Below are positions 8,645-15,483 of a stretch of DNA of 64,000 nucleotides, in pieces. The notes under the pieces are model-generated. The model saw only the letters and a list, made by a program, of their open reading frames with translations. It was not told the DNA's origin and did no database searches. The stretch comes from Streptomyces poonensis (GTDB lineage Bacteria; Actinomycetota; Actinomycetes; Streptomycetales; Streptomycetaceae). Each line of letters starts with the position of its first letter. The stretch's first letter is position 1. The DNA lies in contig NZ_BMVW01000007.1 in assembly GCF_014650915.1 (NCBI RefSeq), positions 124,001 through 188,000 on the forward strand, in the 5' to 3' direction. A program made the position numbers and the translations under genes.

Positions 8645-9454
8645 TCAGAGCACCCGCACCGCACCCGAGGCCGGGTAGCCGGACAGGTCCTGGATGACGA
8701 CGCCCTTGGACGGGTTCGCGGCGTCGAGGTACTGGCCGTTCCCGATGTAGACGCCCACGTGGTACGCGGAGCCCTTGCCGCCCCAGTAGAGGATGTCGCC
8801 GACCGCCAGGCTGGACAGCGAGACATCGGTGCCCATCATCGACTGGTCCTGCGAGACCCGGGGGAGGTCCACGCCGGCCTCCCGGAAGGCGGCCTGCACG
8901 AGGCTGGAGCAGTCCCAGGCGTTGGGGCCGGAGGCGCCCATCACGTAGGCGTCGCCGAGCTGTGCCTTGAGGAAGCCGATGACGGTCGCCACGCTGCCGC
9001 CGGCCGGCGCGGAGGCCTCGGTCGAGGCGGAAGCCGAGGCCGAGGTGAGCTCGGTCCGCTCCGCGGAGCGTGCGGCACGCTCCGCGGCCGCCTTCCGCTC
9101 TGCCTCTGCCTCGGCCTTCTTCTTGGCCTCGGCCTTCTGCTTGGCCTCCGCGAGGTCGGCCTTGGCCTGCTTGGCGGCCGCGGCGGCGGCCGCGTCACGT
9201 TCGGCCTGCAGCTCATAGGTGGCCGCGGCCTGCTGCGTGGCCTCCGCGGACTCGGCGACCTGCGCCGCCAGGTCCGCCGTGAGCGTGGGAAGTTCGAGCG
9301 TCTGGGTCACGGGCTCCGCGGCGTTCGCCGACGCGGACGCTCCGGCCACTGCCACGGTGCCGAGGATGCCACCGGCGACCCCGGCGCGCATCGCCATCTT
9401 CGACGCGCCACGGCGGGGCTTCCGGTGGCTGCGTATGTGAGCGGTGTGGGACAT
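8645..9454 (-). CDS. Secreted NLP/P60 (NlpC/P60) peptidoglycan hydrolase
   Basis: A 269-residue secreted protein if read from the ATG at 9454 (MSHTAHIRSHRKPRRG); the frame is open a further 19 codons upstream, but this start gives a normal signal peptide (basic region, then MRAGVAGGILGTVAVAGA, cleavage near ANA-AEP). Residues 60-150 are a long Ala/Glu/Lys-rich coiled coil, typical of RipA/CwlO-type hydrolases. The C-terminal NlpC/P60 domain contains the catalytic Cys in NAWDCSSLV (about residue 181) and the catalytic His in AYHVGVYIGNGQ. The enzyme should cleave peptide stems of peptidoglycan between D-Glu and the third residue. No c-di-AMP riboswitch signature was found upstream, unlike the wall hydrolase gene at 42008. 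Confidence 0.92.
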   Translation of the reverse strand: MSHTAHIRSHRKPRRGASKMAMRAGVAGGILGTVAVAGASASANAAEPVTQTLELPTLTADLAAQVAESAEATQQAAATYELQAERDAAAAAAAKQAKADLAEAKQKAEAKKKAEAEAERKAAAERAARSAERTELTSASASASTEASAPAGGSVATVIGFLKAQLGDAYVMGASGPNAWDCSSLVQAAFREAGVDLPRVSQDQSMMGTDVSLSSLAVGDILYWGGKGSAYHVGVYIGNGQYLDAANPSKGVVIQDLSGYPASGAVRVL

Positions 9455-10062
9455 GGGTACAAGCGGTACCAGGGGCTCCTCCATACCTTCAAGAAACGTG
9501 TGGTCCGCCACAGTTGTTCAAACGGTCGTCGAACCCCGGGCGTGTCGCCCCTCATTGACGCTCTAACGGGCATTGCGGACACGAGTGATCAAGCCTGTGA
9601 TCATGGGTTTTCATCATTACGCCCGAATTGCTCTGCGCTTACCACTGCTTGCGCCGTGTGGCCAAGCCCGGTTTCCGGGGCGCGGCCGACGGTGTGGTGT
9701 AGGTCACGGAACGGTTACCGCCAGGGGCGCGTCCCCGCGCGGAATCACGAGTTTCGGCGCTCGTGAACGCGCGCACGCATTCACATCCGCTCCCGTACTC
9801 TCCCCACGGTGTGAACACCGCGCACTATCAGCCCGCGCCGTCCAGCGCGAATTTGCATGCAGCGGAACCTTCTTGATATTGAGACGCACCCCTCCAACCG
9901 TCGATGACCAGCCACGACAGGCCGGAATATCACGGCTGGTGATCATTCGGATGCTTCACGTGCGAACCTCACCGCTCATCCGACTTCATGATCCTTCGTC
10001 AGGTGGTGGAGATCACAAAGTCGTTGGCGTACCCCGTGTCGCAGATCACAGACCCGCAGGCA

Positions 10063-10068
10063 TAAGAT
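10063..10068 (+). promoter_or_regulatory. Candidate -10 element of the nuo operon
   Basis: TAAGAT fits the TAnnnT form of Streptomyces HrdB-type -10 elements and lies 141 bp upstream of the nuoA start. No strong -35 is found 16-19 bp upstream, so the call is tentative. It is supported mainly by the Rex-type operator placed immediately downstream, where a bound repressor would block initiation. Confidence 0.4.
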
Positions 10069-10084
10069 GCGGGGCAGTTGGGCT

Positions 10085-10100
10085 TGTGACCTGCTTCACA
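10085..10100. promoter_or_regulatory. Rex operator (ROP-type palindrome) upstream of nuoA
   Basis: The 16-mer TGTGACCTGCTTCACA has perfect 5-bp arms TGTGA and TCACA with a 6-bp spacer, matching the Streptomyces Rex operator TGTGAACGCGTTCACA at both arms. Rex senses the NADH/NAD+ ratio and releases DNA when NADH is high, and nuo is a known Rex target in S. coelicolor. The site is about 17 bp downstream of the candidate -10, a repressing position. The Rex gene itself is not in the window. Confidence 0.85.
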
Positions 10101-10208
10101 TGTTCGCGATCTTCGCCGGTACACACGGGGGTCGAGGGACGGCCGGGGCGGGTGGGCGGGTTCAACCTTCCGCCAGCAGTCAGTGCCGACTGAGAGGAGC
10201 GAGGAGCG

Positions 10209-10568
10209 GTGAACGCGTATGCGCCCATCCTCGTACTGGGAGCCCTCGGGGCAGGCTTTGCGATCTTCTCCGTGATCATGGCCACGCTGATCGGCCCGAA
10301 GCGCTACAACCGGGCCAAGGTCGAGGCCTACGAGTGCGGTATCGAGCCGACCCCCACGCCGGCCGGTGGCGGGCGCTTCCCCATCAAGTACTACCTGACG
10401 GCGATGCTCTTCATCGTCTTCGACATCGAGATCGTCTTCCTCTACCCCTGGGCCGTCTCCTTCGACGCCCTGGGTGTTTTCGGGCTCGTGGAGATGCTGC
10501 TCTTCGTGCTCACCGTCTTCGTCGCGTACGCGTACGTATGGCGGCGCGGCGGCCTGGAATGGGACTGA
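10209..10568 (+). CDS. nuoA: NADH-quinone oxidoreductase subunit A
   Basis: A 119-residue membrane subunit of complex I starting at a GTG behind GAGGAG. Three transmembrane helices are evident (about 5-27, 63-83, 88-110). The conserved loop KVEAYECGIEPT near residues 37-48, with the Cys found in most NuoA proteins, and the acidic FDIEIVFLYPW near 73-83 identify the family. With NuoH, J and K it lines the entry of the quinone cavity. First gene of the 14-gene operon, 14 bp before nuoB. Confidence 0.96.
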   Translation: MNAYAPILVLGALGAGFAIFSVIMATLIGPKRYNRAKVEAYECGIEPTPTPAGGGRFPIKYYLTAMLFIVFDIEIVFLYPWAVSFDALGVFGLVEMLLFVLTVFVAYAYVWRRGGLEWD

Positions 10569-10582
10569 GGGGCCTTTAGGAC

Positions 10583-11137
10583 ATGGGACTCGAAGAAAAG
10601 CTGCCGAGCGGATTCCTGCTGACCACCGTCGAGCAGGCCGCGGGCTGGGTGCGCAAGGCGTCCGTGTTCCCCGCCACCTTCGGCCTCGCCTGCTGTGCCA
10701 TCGAGATGATGACCACGGGCGCGGGACGCTACGACCTGGCCCGCTTCGGCATGGAGGTCTTCCGCGGCTCACCGCGCCAGGCGGACCTCATGATCGTCGC
10801 CGGCCGGGTCAGCCAGAAGATGGCGCCGGTGCTGCGGCAGGTCTACGACCAGATGCCGAACCCCAAGTGGGTGATCTCCATGGGGGTCTGCGCGTCCTCG
10901 GGCGGCATGTTCAACAACTACGCCATCGTCCAGGGCGTCGACCACATCGTCCCCGTCGACATCTACCTCCCCGGCTGCCCCCCGCGGCCCGAGATGCTGA
11001 TGGACGCCATCCTCAAGCTGCACCACAAGATCCAGAACTCCAAGCTCGGCGTGAACGCCGAGGAAGCGGCCCGCGAGGCCGAGGAGGCCGCGCTCAAGGC
11101 GCTCCCCACCATCGAGATGAAGGGGCTGCTGCGGTGA
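10583..11137 (+). CDS. nuoB: NADH-quinone oxidoreductase subunit B
   Basis: This 184-residue peripheral-arm subunit carries the last iron-sulfur cluster, N2, which passes electrons to menaquinone. All ligands are present: adjacent cysteines in LACCAIEMM (about residue 36), GVCASSGGMF near 101 and PGCPPRPE near 131. The C-terminus is a charged helix. The TGA overlaps the GTG of nuoC (GTGA), so translation is probably coupled. A paralogue, nuoB2, lies at 62967. Confidence 0.97.
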   Translation: MGLEEKLPSGFLLTTVEQAAGWVRKASVFPATFGLACCAIEMMTTGAGRYDLARFGMEVFRGSPRQADLMIVAGRVSQKMAPVLRQVYDQMPNPKWVISMGVCASSGGMFNNYAIVQGVDHIVPVDIYLPGCPPRPEMLMDAILKLHHKIQNSKLGVNAEEAAREAEEAALKALPTIEMKGLLR

Positions 11138-11907
11138 GCGACGCGAACGGCAACGGCGGCAAGAGCGGCAGGAGCGGCTCCGACGAGGGGGCCAACCCGG
11201 AGAAGGACCTGGGCGCGGCCAACCTCCCCGGCCAGCGCGGCGACCAGGGCGAGGAGATCCGTGTCCAGCGCGGCATGTTCGGCGCGAACAACGGCGGCGA
11301 CACCTCCGGCTACGGCGGCCTGGTCCGCTCCATCCGGCTCCCCGGCCCGTCCTCCCGCCCCTACGGCGGCTGGTTCGACGAGGTCGCCGACGAACTCGAG
11401 GGCGCCCTGGAGGAACAGGGACTCGTCCCGGAGAACGCCATCGACAAGACGGTCGTCGACCGTGGCGAGATCACCTTCCACATCGAACGCGAGCACCTGG
11501 TCCGCGTGGCCCGGACCCTCCGCGACGACCCGGCGCTGCGCTTCGAGCTCTGCACGGGGGTGAGCGGCGTCCACTACCCCGGCGACAAGGGCCGCGAGCT
11601 GCACGCCGTGTACCACCTGCGCTCGATCACCCACAACCGGCTGATCCGGCTCGAAGTCTCCGCCCCCGACGCCGACCCGCACATCCCGTCGCTCGTCCCC
11701 GTCTACCCGACGAACGACTGGCACGAGCGCGAGACGTACGACTTCTTCGGCATCGTCTTCGACGGTCACCCGGCGCTGACGCGGATCATGATGCCGGACG
11801 ACTGGCAGGGCTTCCCGCAGCGCAAGGACTACCCCCTCGGCGGCATCCCCGTCGAGTACAAGGGCGCCCAGATCCCGGCTCCGGACCAGCGGAGGTCGTA
11901 CTCATGA
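11134..11907 (+). CDS. nuoC: NADH-quinone oxidoreductase subunit C
   Basis: A 257-residue subunit of the connecting module, read from the GTG at 11134 that overlaps the nuoB stop. The first 50-60 residues are a hydrophilic Gly/Asn/Asp-rich extension not needed for the fold. The 30-kDa domain is recognised by HSITHN-like SITHNRLIRLEVSAP, then PSLVPVYPTNDWHERETYDFFGI and the C-terminal RKDYPLGGIPVEYKGA. It holds no cofactor. The stop overlaps the nuoD ATG by four bases. Confidence 0.95.
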   Translation: MSDANGNGGKSGRSGSDEGANPEKDLGAANLPGQRGDQGEEIRVQRGMFGANNGGDTSGYGGLVRSIRLPGPSSRPYGGWFDEVADELEGALEEQGLVPENAIDKTVVDRGEITFHIEREHLVRVARTLRDDPALRFELCTGVSGVHYPGDKGRELHAVYHLRSITHNRLIRLEVSAPDADPHIPSLVPVYPTNDWHERETYDFFGIVFDGHPALTRIMMPDDWQGFPQRKDYPLGGIPVEYKGAQIPAPDQRRSYS

Positions 11908-13247
11908 GCACGCAGACCCCTTCGTCCGCTTCTTCCGCGGCGGGAACCCGCGAGACCACCGAAGGCACCGTCTACACGGTCACCGGCGGCGACTGGGACG
12001 AGGTCGTCGAGTCCGCGGCGAAGGCCGACGACGAGCGCCTGATCGTCAACATGGGCCCGCAGCACCCGTCCACGCACGGCGTGCTCCGCCTCATCCTGGA
12101 GATCGAGGGCGAGACGGTCACCGAGGCCCGCTGCGGCATCGGCTACCTCCACACCGGCATCGAGAAGAACCTCGAGTACCGCACCTGGACCCAGGGCACC
12201 ACCTTCGTGACCCGCATGGACTACCTGACGCCGTTTTTCAACGAGACGGCGTACTGCCTCGCCGTCGAGCGGCTCCTCGGCATCGAGGACCAGGTGCCGG
12301 ACCGGGCCAGCGTCATCCGTGTCCTGCTGATGGAGCTGAACCGGCTCTCCTCCCACCTGGTGTGCGTCGCCACCGGCGGTATGGAGCTGGGCGCCACCAC
12401 GATCATGATCTACGGCTTCCGCGATCGTGAACTCGTTCTCGACGTCTTCGAGCTGATCACCGGCCTGCGAATGAACCACGCGTTCGTCCGGCCCGGCGGA
12501 CTCGCCCAGGACCTGCCGCCCGGCGCGGTGGACCAGATCCGCGAGTTCGTGAAGAAGATGAAGAAGAACCTGCCCGAGTACGACAAGCTCGCGACCGGGA
12601 ACCCCATCTTCAAGGGCCGTATGCAGGACATCGGCTACCTAGACCTGGCCGGCTGCATGGCGCTGGGCGCCACCGGCCCCATCCTCCGCTCGGCCGGTCT
12701 CCCGCACGACCTGCGCAAGGCGCAGCCGTACTGCGGCTACGAGACGTACGACTTCGACGTCCCGACCGCAGACACCTGTGACGCGTACGGTCGCTTCCTG
12801 ATCCGCCTGGAGGAGATGCGCCAGTCGCTCAGGATCATCGAGCAGTGCCTGGACCGGCTCGCCCCCGGCCCGGTCATGGTCGCCGACAAGAAGATCGCCT
12901 GGCCCGCCCAGCTCGCCCTGGGACCGGACGGACTGGGCAACTCCCTGGACCACATCAAGACCATCATGGGCACCTCCATGGAGGCCCTGATCCACCACTT
13001 CAAGCTGGTGACCGAGGGCTTCCGCGTCCCGCCGGGACAGGTGTACGCGGCGGTCGAGTCGCCCAAGGGCGAGCTCGGGGTGCACGTCGTGTCCGACGGA
13101 GGCACCCGCCCCTTCCGGGTCCACTTCCGCGACCCGTCCTTCACCAACCTGCAGACCATGGCGGCGATGTGCGAGGGCGGCCAGGTCGCCGACGTCATCG
13201 TCGCCGTCGCGTCCATCGACCCCGTGATGGGAGGCGTCGACCGGTGA
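11904..13247 (+). CDS. nuoD: NADH-quinone oxidoreductase subunit D
   Basis: The 447-residue 49-kDa subunit, evolved from the NiFe-hydrogenase large subunit and forming the quinone-binding pocket with NuoB. It begins with about 45 variable residues, then the invariant NMGPQHPSTHGVLRLILEIEG (quinone-contacting His in HPSTHG, about residues 52-57) and GYLHTGIEKNLEYRTW. The C-terminal end (FTNLQTMAAMCEG, VASIDPVMGGVDR) is complete. The overlap with nuoE is GTGA. Confidence 0.97.
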   Translation: MSTQTPSSASSAAGTRETTEGTVYTVTGGDWDEVVESAAKADDERLIVNMGPQHPSTHGVLRLILEIEGETVTEARCGIGYLHTGIEKNLEYRTWTQGTTFVTRMDYLTPFFNETAYCLAVERLLGIEDQVPDRASVIRVLLMELNRLSSHLVCVATGGMELGATTIMIYGFRDRELVLDVFELITGLRMNHAFVRPGGLAQDLPPGAVDQIREFVKKMKKNLPEYDKLATGNPIFKGRMQDIGYLDLAGCMALGATGPILRSAGLPHDLRKAQPYCGYETYDFDVPTADTCDAYGRFLIRLEEMRQSLRIIEQCLDRLAPGPVMVADKKIAWPAQLALGPDGLGNSLDHIKTIMGTSMEALIHHFKLVTEGFRVPPGQVYAAVESPKGELGVHVVSDGGTRPFRVHFRDPSFTNLQTMAAMCEGGQVADVIVAVASIDPVMGGVDR

Positions 13248-14134
13248 CCACCACCCCCGAAGGTGTCAGTCTGGGCATGCCCCAGCTGCCCGCGCCCGAC
13301 TACCCGGACGACGTCCGAGCGCGGCTGGAGCAGGACGCGCGCGAGATCGTCGCCCGTTACCCCGACTCCCGCTCGGCCCTGCTCCCGCTGCTGCACCTCG
13401 TGCAGTCGGAGGAGGGCCATGTCACCCGCACCGGCATGCAGTTCTGTGCCGACGTGCTCGGCCTGACCACGGCCGAGGTCACCGCGGTCGCGACCTTCTA
13501 CACCATGTACCGCCGGGGGCCCTCCGGCGACTACCAGGTGGGCGTCTGCACCAACACCCTGTGCGCGGTGATGGGCGGCGACGCCATCTTCGAGGCGCTC
13601 CAGGACCACCTGGGCGTCGGCAACGGCGGGACCACCGACGACGGCAAGGTCACCCTGGAGCACATCGAGTGCAACGCGGCCTGCGACTTCGCGCCGGTCG
13701 TGATGGTCAACTGGGAGTTCTTCGACAACCAGACCGTGCGGAGCGCCAAGCAGCTCGTCGACGACCTGCGCGCGGGTGTGCCGGTCGAGCCCACCCGCGG
13801 CGCCCCCCTGTGCACGTTCAAGGAGACCGCCCGGATCCTGGCGGGCTTCCCCGACGAGCGCGAGGGGGCGGTGGAGGCATCCGGGAGCGCGGGACCCGCT
13901 TCCCTGATCGGCCTCCGGCTCGCCAAGGGCGAGGCCGCGCGCGTGGTGCATCCGCGCGACGGCGGACCCCACGACGAGGCGCACGACGGGGCACAGGGCG
14001 GCGCGGCGCCGAGGGACACGGCACCGCACGACCCGTCGCCGTCCGAGCACCTGAGCTCGCACGACGCGCCGCAGGACACATCGGCCTCCGACCCGGCCCA
14101 CCCCGCCGGACCGACCGCCGAGGAGGGGGAGTGA
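13244..14134 (+). CDS. nuoE: NADH-quinone oxidoreductase subunit E
   Basis: A 296-residue subunit read from the GTG overlapping the nuoD stop. The thioredoxin-like core holds the [2Fe-2S] cluster N1a: VGVCTNTLCAV (CxxxxC, about residues 102-107) and ECNAACDF (CxxxC, about 143-147). After residue 205 comes a roughly 90-residue tail rich in Asp, His, Pro and Ala, absent from E. coli NuoE and without recognisable motifs; long tails here are known in actinobacteria. Overlap with nuoF is TGATG. Confidence 0.95.
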   Translation: MTTTPEGVSLGMPQLPAPDYPDDVRARLEQDAREIVARYPDSRSALLPLLHLVQSEEGHVTRTGMQFCADVLGLTTAEVTAVATFYTMYRRGPSGDYQVGVCTNTLCAVMGGDAIFEALQDHLGVGNGGTTDDGKVTLEHIECNAACDFAPVVMVNWEFFDNQTVRSAKQLVDDLRAGVPVEPTRGAPLCTFKETARILAGFPDEREGAVEASGSAGPASLIGLRLAKGEAARVVHPRDGGPHDEAHDGAQGGAAPRDTAPHDPSPSEHLSSHDAPQDTSASDPAHPAGPTAEEGE

Positions 14135-15483
14135 TGACCGTGGCGACCGAGATCAAGGACCCCAGCCCGGAGAAGCTGCTCGCACCCGTGCTGTCGGCCT
14201 TCTGGGACGAGGACAGGTCCTGGACGCTGGATGTCTATCAGAGGCACGAGGGGTACGAGGGCCTCCGCAAGGCGCTCGCGATGACTCCGGACGACCTCAT
14301 CGCGTACGTCAAGGACTCCGGGCTGCGCGGCCGCGGCGGCGCCGGCTTCCCCACGGGAATGAAGTGGCAGTTCATTCCCCAGGGGGATGGAAAACCGCAC
14401 TATCTAGTTGTCAACGCCGACGAATCGGAGCCCGGAACGTGCAAGGACATTCCGCTCCTCTTCGCGAACCCGCATAGCCTCATCGAGGGCATCGTCATCG
14501 CCTGCTATGCCATCAGGTCTTCGCATGCCTTCATCTATCTGCGCGGTGAAGTCGTGCCCGTGCTGCGGCGGTTGCACTCGGCCGTCCGTGAGGCCTACGC
14601 GGCGGGCTACCTCGGCAAGAACATCCTGGGCAGCGGACTCGACCTCGAACTCACCGTGCACGCGGGCGCGGGCGCGTACATCTGCGGTGAGGAGACCGCG
14701 CTGCTGGACTCGCTCGAAGGCCGCCGTGGTCAACCGCGGCTCCGTCCCCCTTTCCCTGCCGTCGCGGGCCTCTACGCGTGCCCGACTGTGGTGAACAACG
14801 TCGAGTCGATCGCGTCGGTTCCCGCCATCCTGAAAAACGGCAAGGAATGGTTCAGGTCGATGGGCAGCGAGAAGTCCCCGGGCTTCACGCTGTACTCGCT
14901 CAGCGGCCACGTCGCCAGTCCCGGCCAGTACGAGGCCCCGCTCGGCATCACGCTGCGCCAGCTCCTCGACATGAGCGGCGGCATGCGGCCCGGCCACCGC
15001 CTGAAGTTCTGGACGCCCGGCGGCTCCTCGACGCCCATGTTCACCGACGAGCACCTCGACGTGCCCCTCGACTACGAGGGCGTCGGCGCCGCGGGCTCCA
15101 TGCTCGGCACCAAGGCCCTGCAGTGCTTCGACGAGACCACTTGCGTGGTGCGGGCGGTGACGCGCTGGACCGAGTTCTACGCCCACGAGTCCTGCGGCAA
15201 GTGCACACCCTGCCGGGAAGGCACCTACTGGCTGGTCCAGTTGCTGCGCGACATCGAGGCCGGCAAGGGCGCCATGAGCGACCTCGACAAGCTCAACGAC
15301 ATCGCCGACAACATCAACGGCAAGTCCTTCTGCGCCCTCGGCGACGGCGCGGCCTCGCCGATCTTCTCCTCCCTGAAGTACTTCCGCGAGGAGTACGAGG
15401 AGCACATCACGGGCCGCGGCTGCCCCTTCGACCCGGCCAGGTCGACAGCCTGGGCCGACCACCGTACGGAGGTGAACGCATGA
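14134..15483 (+). CDS. nuoF: NADH-quinone oxidoreductase subunit F
   Basis: The 449-residue NADH dehydrogenase subunit. It shows the NADH/FMN region RGRGGAGFPTGMKW (about residues 66-79), AYICGEETALLDSLEG near 183-198 and the [4Fe-4S] N3 ligands in SCGKCTPCREG near 353-363 plus FCALGDGA near 397. A stretch at about 14360-14560 uses many codons rare in this genome (CTA, AAA, GTT, ATT, GAT, TAT, CAT) although the protein there is conserved; see findings. Its TGA overlaps the nuoG ATG. Confidence 0.97.
   Translation: MTVATEIKDPSPEKLLAPVLSAFWDEDRSWTLDVYQRHEGYEGLRKALAMTPDDLIAYVKDSGLRGRGGAGFPTGMKWQFIPQGDGKPHYLVVNADESEPGTCKDIPLLFANPHSLIEGIVIACYAIRSSHAFIYLRGEVVPVLRRLHSAVREAYAAGYLGKNILGSGLDLELTVHAGAGAYICGEETALLDSLEGRRGQPRLRPPFPAVAGLYACPTVVNNVESIASVPAILKNGKEWFRSMGSEKSPGFTLYSLSGHVASPGQYEAPLGITLRQLLDMSGGMRPGHRLKFWTPGGSSTPMFTDEHLDVPLDYEGVGAAGSMLGTKALQCFDETTCVVRAVTRWTEFYAHESCGKCTPCREGTYWLVQLLRDIEAGKGAMSDLDKLNDIADNINGKSFCALGDGAASPIFSSLKYFREEYEEHITGRGCPFDPARSTAWADHRTEVNA

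Larger units (their letters stand above)
9455..10208. other. 754-bp regulatory region between the NLP/P60 gene and nuoA
   Basis: The gap holds the divergent promoters of the hydrolase gene and the nuo operon; no coding frame with Streptomyces codon bias was seen. On the plus strand TTGCAT (9853) and TATTGA (9877) are separated by 18 bp and could be a distal promoter. A closer -10-like TAAGAT is at 10063-10068, with no good -35. The Rex-type operator at 10085-10100 is annotated separately. Ribosome site GAGGAG precedes the nuoA GTG. Confidence 0.6.

Noticed and set aside
9455..9700. c-di-AMP riboswitch upstream of the NLP/P60 gene
   Set aside because: Looked for the GGGGGACCCA and GGGGTGAA blocks on the minus strand; neither is present.
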